NCBI GenBank assembly: GCA_965222535.1
Contig: OZ244957.1
Coordinates: forward strand, 868,001-932,000
DNA length: 64,000 nucleotides
DNA from: G965222535 sp965222535
GTDB lineage: Bacteria; Pseudomonadota; Gammaproteobacteria; HK1
Direction: 5' to 3'
The position numbers were made by a program, and so were the translations under genes. Shown here in pieces: positions 8,632-17,018 of the stretch (positions within the stretch are counted from its first letter, which is position 1; the number at the start of each line of letters is the position of its first letter). Under the pieces are notes generated by a model, which made no database searches, was not told the DNA's origin, and saw only the letters and a program-made list of their open reading frames with translations.

Positions 8632-9251
8632 ATGAAAAAATAATCACCATAGCCATATCTATAGCTCTAACAGGGTGTGCAGCATCAAATTTAAACTACA
8701 CTGAACCACAGCCATACAGTGTACAAAATCAAGAAGTTATCAACGAAAAATTTGATATCGTTTGGAACAGATTGGTCAGAAATCTAGCTTCTGATTTCTT
8801 TGTAATAAATAATATCGAAAAAGATTCACGGATAATCAACGTATCTTTTTCTACAAACAGGCCTTCAGATTATGTTGATTGTGGTAATACAGTTCGTGAT
8901 TTCACTAACGCATATGGAAAGAAAACATACAGTTATGACCCAGCAGATAGTGCAAGATACACTTTTACCGACTCACAGAGGCAGCCATTCAATGTAATTC
9001 GCACATCAAGGCTAAACGGGAGAACAAATATATATTTGGCTCCAGAAGGAAATGGAACAATAATTAACGTTAATACAAAATATGTGATAGATGTGGATGT
9101 GAAATTTTATAACCTCATCAATAATCAATATGCTGGAAATCAGAATTTCATATTCGATTTTTCTACCAAAACTAATTTTTACACACAGGATGGTTTCATT
9201 TGTACTACTCGTGGTAATTTGGAGCAAAGAATTCTCAACTATGCAAAGTGA
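8632..9251 (+). pseudogene. small secreted lipoprotein with a one-base frameshift after codon 3
   Basis: ATG at 8632, preceded by GAAGAGGTAG, reads M-K-K and hits TAA because the A-run at 8635-8640 has six A's. One extra A gives MKKIITIAISIALTGCAA, a lipoprotein signal with lipobox LTGC, and continues without interruption to 9251 (about 206 residues). The remaining frame is usually called from a TTG at 8772. The mature part is AT-rich and unrelated to anything I recognise; it contains aromatic/Asn-rich segments such as RTSRLNGRTNIYLAPEGNGT. Whether this is a real inactivating deletion, programmed slippage on the A-run or a sequencing error cannot be told. It is followed immediately by an attC-like site, so it is probably a gene cassette. 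Confidence 0.7.
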
Positions 9252-9252
9252 A

Positions 9253-9330
9253 ACCTAACAAGCGCATGCAGTCGAACGCACTACTGCTCGCTCCGCTCAC
9301 AGTGTGCGCCGCTGATGCGAAGCGTTATGT
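9253..9330 (+). other. attC-like integron recombination site
   Basis: ACCTAAC (9253-9259) fits the RYYYAAC box exactly and pairs with GTTATGT (9324-9330), which fits the GTTRRRY core with one deviation. Inside, CGCATGCAG on the left matches CGCATCAG in the complement of the right arm except for one unpaired G. Such an extrahelical base is typical of folded attC sites. The centre has the GCTCGCTCCGCTC type of sequence common in attC. Length is 78 bp, inside the usual 57-141. It starts two bases after the lipoprotein stop, as expected for a cassette. Confidence 0.75.
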
Positions 9331-9355
9331 TTAAAAACACCAAAGGAACGATGAA

Positions 9356-10303
9356 ATGCAAATCATCTCAGTAATCAATTACAAAGGCGGTGTTGGCAAA
9401 ACCACTGTCACTGCCAATCTTGCAGGTGAGCTTGCATATCGAGGAAAAAAAGTACTCCTGTTGGATATGGATGCACAAGCAAGTTTAACGTTCTCACTTG
9501 TTACTCCAGATTATTGGACTGACAACCTGGAAGAATCAAAAACACGGAAAGAATCAAAAACAATTAAGAATTGATTTGACTGCATCAGCGAGGGGGTTTC
9601 TACAACACCTCTATCTGACCTTGTGATAAGTCCATCAAAGATTAATACCTCCCTTTCAGAGAATGGTAATGGCGGTGTTGTGGATTTGATTAGCTCCCAT
9701 CTTGGCTTGATAAACGTAGATCTTGAGTTGGCTACGTTGCTAGGTGGTGCGAACATGACCCAAACCAAAAAGAACTACATAAAAATTCATGGGAAGTTAC
9801 GAGCAGAAATTCAAAACGTGACATCAAACGAGTATGATGTTGTTCTTATTGATTGCCCTCCTAATTTCAATATCGTTACCAAAAACGCACTCATTGCATC
9901 AGATAAAATACTGATTCCCGCTAAGCCAGATTATTTGTCTACTCTGGGAATTCACTACTTGCATCGAAGTGTTGAAAACCTGGTTGTTGAATTCAACGAG
10001 TATGCAGCATTGGATTCAGATATAGAAAAAATATCACCAATATTCTTGGGTGTTGTGTTTACTATGATTCAGATATACGGCGGTGACCCAATATTCTCAC
10101 AAAGGCAATATATCACTCAAACAAAACGTCTAGGTGTTCCCGTGATGGATAACAACTTTCGAGAGAATAAATCGATATTCGCAGAAGCCTCGCAGAACGG
10201 AATACCTGTTGTATTGAATAAGTACTCAAACAATACGCATTCGGAGGTCGTGTCTGAGATAAAAAGTTTTGTCGATGAATTCATTGTAAAAGCAGAGATG
10301 TAG
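9356..10303 (+). pseudogene. ParA-family ATPase interrupted by an in-frame TGA
   Basis: P-loop ATPase of the ParA/Soj type. The N-terminus MQIISVINYKGGVGKTT has the deviant Walker A (KGGVGKTT), then LLLDMDAQAS (Walker A'), VVLIDCPPNFN (Walker B) and ILIPAKPDYLSTLGI. The frame stops at TGA 9572-9574 and continues in the same frame to 10303; with a tryptophan at this codon the whole would be 315 residues, normal for the family. Just before the stop, GAATCAAAAAC is duplicated around ACGGAAA. TGA serves as a genuine stop elsewhere in the window (efp, folD, fabI), so recoding is unlikely. It is AT-rich, follows an attC-like site and is followed two bases later by a small gene. The role could be plasmid-type partition or positioning of another structure. 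Confidence 0.85.
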
Positions 10304-10305
10304 CA

Positions 10306-10710
10306 ATGGACTCTCCAAAAATAGCCAAGATAATTCTTGAGGCACTGGCCAAGCAACTAACACAGCTTTCAGAGCCTGATATTGACAAAATTACGAACGG
10401 CACTCATCAGTTATCAATCAAGCTAGTCAAGAAGAAGGTTGAACAATTAGATAGCAAGCAGCTGACAGAAATCCAAAAAGAAGAATTGTTGTCACGGCTG
10501 AATAATTGCGTTTCGCGAAAAGACGGTCACACAATTGTTTCTGAAGTTTTGAAAAACAAAAAAGAACTTGAGCAATTTGCTAGGCATCTTGATGTCCTTG
10601 TGCAAAAGCAAGATAAATTAGAACAAATAAAAGATAAGATCATTGAGGCTACAGTTGGCGCAGTTCTTCGTTCAAATGCTATACAAGGTAAAAACATAAC
10701 TAGGCCATAA
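10306..10710 (+). CDS. hypothetical 134-residue protein behind the ParA-like gene
   Basis: I do not recognise a family. The protein is charged and mostly helical by inspection (many K, E, Q, L), with a probable coiled coil around residues 78-115 (KNKKELEQFARHLDVLVQKQDKLEQIKDK), no cysteine and no membrane segment. It starts two bases after the ParA stop and was presumably translated with it, so it could be a partition partner or adaptor in place of ParB; that is inference. AT-rich composition matches the cassette and not the flanking chromosome. The attC-like sequence begins at its 3' end. Confidence 0.65.
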   Translation: MDSPKIAKIILEALAKQLTQLSEPDIDKITNGTHQLSIKLVKKKVEQLDSKQLTEIQKEELLSRLNNCVSRKDGHTIVSEVLKNKKELEQFARHLDVLVQKQDKLEQIKDKIIEATVGAVLRSNAIQGKNITRP

Positions 10711-10780
10711 ACTCGGACCCCAAAAAGCGCCGCTCCTTCGTCGCTCTGCTTTTTACTGCCGCTGATTGCCACCGTTAGCC
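10694..10780 (+). other. second, weaker attC-like site
   Basis: ACATAAC at 10694-10700 is one base off RYYYAAC, and GTTAGCC at 10774-10780 is one base off GTTRRRY. Between them are a stem (AAAAAGC at 10722-10728 with GCTTTTT at 10747-10753) and CGCTCCTTCGTCGCTC. It shares GCCGCTGAT upstream of the core with the first site (9310-9318). Arm pairing is poorer than in the first site. It marks the right boundary of the AT-rich insert. Confidence 0.45.
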
Positions 10781-10962
10781 GGCATAAGACCTATGTGTTC
10801 CGTATCGACAGACAGCACCGCAAAAAGCTGGCGAAGGGGATTTTTCGAGTTGCCCCTCAGTCTGCGACTGATACAAAACCGCGCTTTTTAAATCCACCTC
10901 GCGAGATAAAACCAAAACTACCCACAGGTTCAACCCGCCCTACTTTTTGAGAGGCACGTTTT

Positions 10963-12315
10963 ATGCAATCAGCATACAAGACAATCCTGTTGACGCCGTT
11001 GGCACTGGCGCTGCTGCTCGCTGTTTTGGCACCTGCCTTCGCCCAATCCGCAGCCGATAGTGATGCGCACACAGTGGTAGCGGAAGACGATGCACAATTG
11101 CTCGATCGCATCGTTGCTATCGTCAACGATGACGTGATCGTGTTGAGCGACCTGCAACAGCGGGTACGTCAAGTGCTGCTGGAGTTGGGGGAGTTGAACA
11201 CGCCATCGCCAGACAACAAGGTATTGCAGCAACAGGTGCTGGAACGCATGGTGGTCGAATTGCTGCAATTGCAGGTAGCGCACAATACCGGGGTCAACAT
11301 CAGCGATCAGGCGCTCAATCAGGCTTTGGCGACGATCGCCAAGCGCAATAACATGACCGTGAACGGTCTGCGCCGTGGGCTGCAGAAGGAAGGCTTGAAC
11401 TTCACTCGCTATCGTGAACGGTTGCGCCAAGAGATGATGGTTGAGCAAGCGCGCCGGCAACAGATCCAACGGCGGATCCGCATCACCGACAGCGACATTG
11501 ATTTGTATCTGGAGAACCTAGCACTTCAAGGCCCTGAGCTTGAAGCCGTGCGCTTGCAACACATTTTGCTGGCATTGCCCGAAGCAGCATCATCAGAGCG
11601 CATCAGCAAAACCCGCGAAGAGGCCTTGGAGGTACTGCAAAAAGCACAGGAAGGCGCTGATTTTGGTCAGTTGGCGGTGGCCCATTCGGATGGACAGCAG
11701 GCGCTGCGCGGCGGCGATTTGGGATGGCGTCGGATGGTCGATTTGCCGAGCCTGTTCACCGACATCGTCTCTGACATGGTGATCGGCACTATCAAGGGGC
11801 CGTTTCGCAGCCCGAGCGGCTTTCACTTGGTGCGCATCGCCGATATGCGCGAGGCGAACACCGTCATTGTCAACAAAACGCGCGTGCGCCATATCCTGAT
11901 TACGCCCAATGAACTGACCGATAACGAGACCGCCAAAACGCAGATCGTCGCCCTTTATAATCGCTTGGTGAGCGGCGAGGATTTTGCTGATCTAGCGCGT
12001 AAGTACTCCAGCGACCCGGGCTCTGGGCCAAACGGCGGAGAGCTCGGCTGGTTAAGTGCTGGCGATACGGTACCTGAATTTGAGCAGCAGTTAGCGGGAT
12101 TGCAGCCTAGGGAAAGCAGTCGGCCCTTCAACACGCGCTTTGGCTGGCATATTGCTGAAGTGCTGGAACGCGCCGAGTTTGACGACAGCGAGCAGGCGCG
12201 CCGTTTGAACGCGGCGCAAAAACTCCAAGCACGCCGCTTTGATGAAGAGCTGCTCAATTGGCTGCGCGAATTGCGCGACCAGGCCTTCATTGAGGTGCGT
12301 CCGCTCACTGGATAG
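10963..12315 (+). CDS. surA: periplasmic peptidyl-prolyl isomerase/chaperone SurA
   Basis: SurA escorts unfolded outer-membrane proteins to the BAM complex. The 450-residue protein has a signal peptide ending near AFA (about residue 27), an N-terminal chaperone domain (LLDRIVAIVNDDVIVLSDL), two parvulin domains beginning at about VRLQHILLALPE and TRVRHILITPNE, and a C-terminal helix. GGDLGWR and GGELGWLSAGDTVPEFE are the parvulin loops. Length is slightly above E. coli SurA (428). pdxA follows by 16 bases, the same gene order as E. coli surA-pdxA, but lptD (usually before surA) is absent: the integron-like insert lies upstream instead. The producer of a large outer-membrane barrel (46998-56741) would need this chaperone. 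Confidence 0.96.
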   Translation: MQSAYKTILLTPLALALLLAVLAPAFAQSAADSDAHTVVAEDDAQLLDRIVAIVNDDVIVLSDLQQRVRQVLLELGELNTPSPDNKVLQQQVLERMVVELLQLQVAHNTGVNISDQALNQALATIAKRNNMTVNGLRRGLQKEGLNFTRYRERLRQEMMVEQARRQQIQRRIRITDSDIDLYLENLALQGPELEAVRLQHILLALPEAASSERISKTREEALEVLQKAQEGADFGQLAVAHSDGQQALRGGDLGWRRMVDLPSLFTDIVSDMVIGTIKGPFRSPSGFHLVRIADMREANTVIVNKTRVRHILITPNELTDNETAKTQIVALYNRLVSGEDFADLARKYSSDPGSGPNGGELGWLSAGDTVPEFEQQLAGLQPRESSRPFNTRFGWHIAEVLERAEFDDSEQARRLNAAQKLQARRFDEELLNWLRELRDQAFIEVRPLTG

Positions 12316-12331
12316 CGGCCCCCGGCACGGG

Positions 12332-13339
12332 ATGATGCCCACCCTCGCGGTCACCGCTGGAGAGCCGGCAGGCATAGGCCCTGACCTGATCGTCGCCACC
12401 GCTGCGGCTGGCAGCATGACCGACTGCCTAGTGTTCGCCGACCCTGACTTGCTGCGCGAGCGGGCACAGGCGCTCAACCTGACGATCGCCATTCGCATAC
12501 ACCATACACCGCGCCTAGCACCCCCGAGCACCGCTCCTCAGATCAACGTCTATCCGCTCGCCCTGTACGCCACCTGCCGCCCCGGACAGCTCGACCGGCG
12601 CAATGCCGCGTACGTGTTAAAGACACTGGAAGCCGCCGCCGCCGCCTGTCTTAGCGGCGACTGCGCGGCGCTCGTTACCGCGCCCGTGCATAAAGGCATT
12701 ATTAACGACGCTGGTCATGATTTCTCTGGTCACACTGAGTTTCTCGCAGCGCAATGCGATGGTCAGCAGCGCGCGGTTATGATGCTTGCGTGTGCGCAAC
12801 TGCGGGTCGCCCTAGTGACGACCCATCTACCGCTGGCGTTGGTGCCAGCGCATATCACCCAGGCTGCCGTGTGGCACACCTTAGAAGTCGTCCACGATAG
12901 CCTCATCCAGCGCTTTGGTTGCCCGCGCCCGCGCATTACCGTATGCGGTCTCAACCCCCATGCCGGCGAAGGCGGGCATCTTGGGCGTGAAGAGATCGAT
13001 GCCATCGCGCCGGCGATAGCGACCGCACGCAGCCGCGGCTACGATGTGACCGGCCCCTTGCCGGCGGATACCGCGTTCACCCCAAGAAGCCTACAAAACA
13101 CCGATGTCATCGTGGCGATGTACCATGACCAAGGGTTACCGGTGCTCAAACATCTGGGCTTCGCTTCGGCCGTCAACATCACTCTGGGATTGCCATTGGT
13201 ACGCACTTCGGTTGACCACGGAACCGCCCTCGATCGCGCCGCTACCCAGTGCGTCGACCGCGGCAGCTTCAGCGCCGCGCTGAAACTGGCGCGATCGCTG
13301 GCAGGCGATCGGTGCACCGCGCCAGAGCGACTGCGGTGA
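12332..13339 (+). CDS. pdxA: 4-hydroxythreonine-4-phosphate dehydrogenase PdxA
   Basis: Enzyme of DXP-dependent pyridoxal 5'-phosphate synthesis, oxidising 4-phosphohydroxy-L-threonine with NAD and a divalent metal. The product is 335 residues from ATG 12332: PTLAVTAGEPAGIGPDL at the N-terminus, HTEFLAAQC, THLPLALVP, GLNPHAGEGGHLGREE and YHDQGLPVLKHLGF, the last three carrying metal-binding histidines. The frame is open back into surA, but that part is a shadow. A second ATG follows directly at 12335. rsmA/ksgA, usually next, is not here; R2 repeat begins right after the stop. Confidence 0.95.
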   Translation: MMPTLAVTAGEPAGIGPDLIVATAAAGSMTDCLVFADPDLLRERAQALNLTIAIRIHHTPRLAPPSTAPQINVYPLALYATCRPGQLDRRNAAYVLKTLEAAAAACLSGDCAALVTAPVHKGIINDAGHDFSGHTEFLAAQCDGQQRAVMMLACAQLRVALVTTHLPLALVPAHITQAAVWHTLEVVHDSLIQRFGCPRPRITVCGLNPHAGEGGHLGREEIDAIAPAIATARSRGYDVTGPLPADTAFTPRSLQNTDVIVAMYHDQGLPVLKHLGFASAVNITLGLPLVRTSVDHGTALDRAATQCVDRGSFSAALKLARSLAGDRCTAPERLR

Positions 13340-13341
13340 GC

Positions 13342-13812
13342 GGCGCTCTGGAAAGGCCGCCCTGAAAAATCACTCCCCCCTTGAGGGGGGAGTCGGCAAA
13401 TCAAGGTAAAGCCCGCAGATTAGCCGGTGGGGGGCTTCGGGCGGTGGCTCTGGAATTTTCTATTTTTAATCCTGAAAAACAAGCTACGCTTGCTTTTCAG
13501 GAGAATAAGGGGGGTAAAGACGTTTGTATTGGGGGAAGCCTGCTATTGGCAATGCGCCGATGTATCGGAGAAGAAGAACCCTCCAGCGGTAATTTCATGG
13601 TGCCGTTGACCGGTCTATGCCGGTCAGCGAACGAAGCGCCGTTAGGCGCACCAAATAAAAAATAAAAAACCACAGGCGTGTTTAACGTACCTAAACGCGG
13701 TACTCCCTTCCCCCAAACCCCTAACCCCAGTACAGCCTGCGCCCTCGCCTCGACGCCGTGCAGGGCCGAGGGCGGGTGAAGGCTCTGGCATAGTGGCGGG
13801 TAGGCTTCAGAG
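13342..13812 (+). repeat. R2 repeat copy with variable-stem hairpin
   Basis: Hairpin 13471-13484 with 13488-13501 (one mismatch), then GTAAAGACGTTTGTATTGGGG and a conserved block nearly identical to 7866-8085 up to about 13725. GGGCGGGTGAAGGCTCTGGCATAG follows. A short palindrome, CACTCCCCCC / GGGGGGAGT, sits at 13370-13392. The element fills the gap between pdxA and dnaG, whose 3' ends face each other. Confidence 0.8.
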
Positions 13813-13813
13813 C

Positions 13814-15634
13814 TTATCGCTCAACAACCGCTGTGCGATACATTTTTTGTAGCTCGGCCTTCTCCGCATCATCAAGAGCTTCAAGGGGCTTGCTGCTGAG
13901 CGCCTTAAAACGCCGAACGCGGTGTTGTTTTGCCTCTCTTCTTGCAATTCTCGAAAGACAGTCGTTGATATCCGTCAGTAATTCCTGCTCGGTATCGCAT
14001 GTTTCTATACGCCTAGCAACACTTGGCTGCCTGCCGATGCAGGCGTCGATAAGCGCTTCCATGGGGTGGTCGCGGAAACGCTCCACCAACTGCCCCGTGT
14101 TGAGTTGCGCATGGCTTTGTAAGATGACGATCAATTCCTTCAACAGCGCCAGTTCAGGCGTTGCTGGCACTGCCATTGCAGTCACCAAAGAAGCCTTGAA
14201 GCGCGGCGAACTGGCGCTGCCCGGATGATGCAACAGGATACAGATTGCCTGTGTTTCGAGAGCAATGGGATGGTCATGGTCACGCGGCTTTGGCTTTGGC
14301 TTACGACCAAACGCGGCGTACCGCCCTTGGATAGCCGCGGTGGCGGAGTGCTGATCACCGCATAACTCCAGCAGTCGCTGCTGCATCTGCTGGTAATAGG
14401 GGCCGGCGGGTATTTGGCGCAGCAGTGGCTGCGCTGCCACCGTCATCCGCGAACGCCCCTCGGGGGAGTTTATGTCGACGTCCTGCTGCAATGCACGGAA
14501 CAGGTAGTCGCTGGTTGAAAGAGCACCAGCAAGGCGCTTCTCGAACGCCGCTGCGCCTTCACCGCGGATTAAGGAATCAGGGTCGTGGTCATTGGGCAGA
14601 AACAAAAACTTCGCCTGATTCTCTCCATGCAATAACGGCAGCGTATTCTTCAGGGCGCGCCAAGCGGCGGCGCGACCGGCGCTATCGCCATCAAAACAAA
14701 AAATAATGTCAGTGCAGGTGCGGAACAGTTGCTGGATATGCTCTCTGGTGATTGCAGTACCCAAAGTGGCGACGCTCTCGCGCAGGCCAAACTGCGCCAG
14801 CGCCAGCACATCCATATAGCCTTCGGTGATCAGAATGCGGCGCGCTTTATGGCTGTATTGCCGCGCCTGGTGCAGCCCATAGAGTACTTGCTTTTTGTGG
14901 AATACGCGGCTTTGGGGCGAGTTGATGTACTTGGCATCGCTGTCACCGCCATCATCAAGAGCGCGTCCGCCGAAACCAATAATGCGCCCTTGGCTATCGT
15001 GCACTGGAAACATAATACGGTTACGGAAGCGATCGTAAGCGCTGTTTTTTTTATCGGATCCCTTAGCCTGGTTGGGAACGGTGAGGCCGGTTTCCAGTAA
15101 CAGTCCCCGCTTGGCGTCATCGCCTCCCAGCGCACGCAGTAAATTATCCCAGCCCGGTGGCGCGTAGCCGATGGCGTACAAAGTGGCTACGCGACCGTCT
15201 AGGCCGCGCTTCCTGAGATAGCCAGCCGCGCTGTTATGCGCTGTGCGCAGTTGCTGTTGGTACCAATCGGCAGCAGCGGTGAGCGTATTCAATAGCGGTT
15301 TGTCTGCGGCGGCGCTGACCAATGTGTGCTGCGTTTCCTGCGGCGGTGGCAGGCCAACGCTATGCGCCAATTGTTCGATCGCCTCGCTGAACCCGATCCG
15401 TGCGAATTGCATCAGGAAGGTGATCGCCGTGCCATGAGCGTTGCAGCCAAAGCAATGGTAGAAATGCTTCAGCGGGACAACATGAAAAGAGGGCGTTTTC
15501 TCGTCGTGGAACGGACAGCGCGCTTTAAATTCATTACCCGCTGGCTCAAGCGGCAGGTAGTGCTTTATCAGCGCCGCCAGATCAACACGGGCGATCAGAT
15601 CATCAATATAATCCTGTGGAATGTGAGAGGACAT
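13814..15634 (-). CDS. dnaG: DNA primase DnaG
   Basis: Synthesises RNA primers at the replication fork. The 606-residue protein has the CHC2 zinc ribbon (C40, H43, C61, C64), the catalytic core with TOPRIM motifs LITEGYMDVLALAQFG and FCFDGDSAGR, and a helicase-binding C-terminal region. Length is near E. coli DnaG (581). It is the last gene of an rpsU-yqeY-dnaG run on the minus strand; in many gammaproteobacteria rpoD follows, but here the gene ends against an R2 repeat and convergent pdxA. The 165 bases upstream contain two copies of GTGGCCTAGG/TGGCCTAGGA (15745-15772) with no evident function. Confidence 0.96.
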   Translation of the reverse strand: MSSHIPQDYIDDLIARVDLAALIKHYLPLEPAGNEFKARCPFHDEKTPSFHVVPLKHFYHCFGCNAHGTAITFLMQFARIGFSEAIEQLAHSVGLPPPQETQHTLVSAAADKPLLNTLTAAADWYQQQLRTAHNSAAGYLRKRGLDGRVATLYAIGYAPPGWDNLLRALGGDDAKRGLLLETGLTVPNQAKGSDKKNSAYDRFRNRIMFPVHDSQGRIIGFGGRALDDGGDSDAKYINSPQSRVFHKKQVLYGLHQARQYSHKARRILITEGYMDVLALAQFGLRESVATLGTAITREHIQQLFRTCTDIIFCFDGDSAGRAAAWRALKNTLPLLHGENQAKFLFLPNDHDPDSLIRGEGAAAFEKRLAGALSTSDYLFRALQQDVDINSPEGRSRMTVAAQPLLRQIPAGPYYQQMQQRLLELCGDQHSATAAIQGRYAAFGRKPKPKPRDHDHPIALETQAICILLHHPGSASSPRFKASLVTAMAVPATPELALLKELIVILQSHAQLNTGQLVERFRDHPMEALIDACIGRQPSVARRIETCDTEQELLTDINDCLSRIARREAKQHRVRRFKALSSKPLEALDDAEKAELQKMYRTAVVER

Positions 15635-15799
15635 CGTGCTCTATTGCGGATTGAATAACCACTGGCAGACGTTGTCAGTCAGTCCACTTCAGCGCTGTTT
15701 TGCGCCTTTGAAGACGCCCCGCAAAAGGAAGTCGTGGCCTAGGCTTCTCATGGCCTAGGAAGATCAGCTTGCTGATGGCGTTGGTATGGTTGAATGAGA

Positions 15800-16252
15800 C
15801 TAGGCCTTACCAAGGCGATGCTTAACAGCGGCGCTTAGCACTCCCATGTCAACGCCGCCCTTGGCCTTGTCGCGCAGCGTTTTCATAACCGCACCCAGGT
15901 CCTTGAGAGAAACCGCGGCATTGACGCCGATCGCTTCATCCACCCACTGCGCGATTTCGGCGTCCGCCAATGGCTGTGGCAGATAAGCCGCGATGGCGCT
16001 AAGCTCATACTCCTCCTGCTCAAGCAGATCAGAACGCTCAGCCTTTTGATACTGCACTATCGATTCCTGACGTTGCTTGCTCATCTTGCGCAACACCTGC
16101 AGTACGCCAGCATCATCTACGGTCATGCGCGTATCCACTTCAATTTGCTTGATAGCGGCATTAATCAGGCGTAAAACACCTACCCGCCGCCGATCTTTGC
16201 GGTACATAGCGGCTTTGGTGTCGGAGCCAATCTTGGATTTCAGATCAGACAT
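15800..16252 (-). CDS. yqeY: GatB/YqeY domain protein
   Basis: Helical protein of 150 residues related to the C-terminal tRNA-binding domain of GatB. Visible family segments are RKDRRRVGVLRLINAAIKQIEVD near the N-terminus, KQRQESIVQYQKAERSDLLEQEEYEL in the middle and LGAVMKTLRDKAKGGVDMGVLSAAVK at the end. The cellular role is not established; an effect on tRNA-dependent amidation is only suggested by homology. It sits between rpsU and dnaG, the usual position in gammaproteobacteria. Start ATG 16252. Confidence 0.93.
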   Translation of the reverse strand: MSDLKSKIGSDTKAAMYRKDRRRVGVLRLINAAIKQIEVDTRMTVDDAGVLQVLRKMSKQRQESIVQYQKAERSDLLEQEEYELSAIAAYLPQPLADAEIAQWVDEAIGVNAAVSLKDLGAVMKTLRDKAKGGVDMGVLSAAVKHRLGKA

Positions 16253-16373
16253 TGCAGCGATGGGTTGCCGTTATGCTTCAGAATGAGCGCTCTTTGGCAG
16301 CCAGCCGTTGTGGTAGGTCGTTTTATCAAGCCGCTGGATGCGCCAGTGATTTGAACGCCAAGCCCCGCCCTGT

Positions 16374-16589
16374 TCAGTATAGGCGGGTGCGTTTCAGGCT
16401 TTCGCGCTGTGTTTTTTTCAACGTTCTTCTGACTGCCGCGGCGGCTTTGCTCTTGCGTACTAGGGTTGGTTTCTCATAGTACTCGCGGCGGCGAATATCC
16501 GGCAATATACTTGCTTTTTCGCAGGCGCGTTTAAAGCGGCGCATGGCGACGTCAAAAGGTTCATTTTCTTTAACTTGAATGGAGGGCAT
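16374..16589 (-). CDS. rpsU: 30S ribosomal protein bS21
   Basis: Small basic ribosomal protein of 71 residues starting MPSIQVKENEPFDVAMRRFK and ending in the arginine/lysine-rich KKTQRESLKRTRLY, matching the usual bS21 length. It helps base-pairing of the anti-Shine-Dalgarno region during initiation. An in-frame upstream ATG would add 14 residues (MLSFFGINCIEQTT) not found in the family; the start at 16589 is therefore preferred. First gene of the rpsU-yqeY-dnaG run. The 121-base gap to yqeY holds no feature I can name. Confidence 0.97.
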   Translation of the reverse strand: MPSIQVKENEPFDVAMRRFKRACEKASILPDIRRREYYEKPTLVRKSKAAAAVRRTLKKTQRESLKRTRLY

Positions 16590-16680
16590 AGTTGTTTGCT
16601 CGATACAGTTGATGCCAAAAAAGGATAGCAAAGTGCATCAGTTACTGCCGCTGTTATCTCAGGGCACTAACTGTCGGGGG

Positions 16681-16796
16681 AACCTCGAAAAACCTCAGTG
16701 GGATGGGGGTTTGGGGGAAGGGACATGATCTCCTGTAACGTAATCCGTTGATTTATAACCCTTCCCCAATAAACAAGCCCCGCAGGGTACCTCGGG
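16681..16796 (+). repeat. R1 repeat copy
   Basis: AACCTCGAAAAACCTCAGTGGG, a GGGGGTTTGGGGGAAGGG tract, CTGTAACGTAA, GTTGATTTATAACCCTTCC, AATAAACAAGCCCCGCAGGGTACCTCG: close to the family consensus and complete at both ends. It lies upstream of rpsU on the opposite side from rodA. From 16797 to 17018 I see no gene; 16975-17015 again resembles an R1 end (CCAACCCTCATCCCATTCAAGG). Confidence 0.85.
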
Positions 16797-17018
16797 TTGG
16801 TGTGATGGATCCCCAATGTATTTAATGGTGTTATCTTTGGGTAAGGGTGTATTAATCCATATCTCTCAAACTTTCTGTCCCATCTCAGGGAGGTGGGCGA
16901 GGCTCCTATATACTATGATACGCTGGCCTTTCTGTCGATACCAAGCATAGCAGCTTACGCAGATGAGCGTAGCCCCAACCCCCAACCCTCATCCCATTCA
17001 AGGTTTCTCAAGGCGTTC

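Noticed and set aside
9356..10303. TGA read as tryptophan (alternative genetic code)
   Set aside because: TGA ends efp, folD, sdaA, fabI and others at the expected length, so a single nonsense change or sequence error is simpler.
13507..13665. Conserved small protein in R2 (GNFMVPLTGLCRSAN...GAPNKK) shared by three copies
   Set aside because: Similarity reflects near-identical DNA; the frame has no consistent start or ribosome-binding site and is lost in diverged copies.
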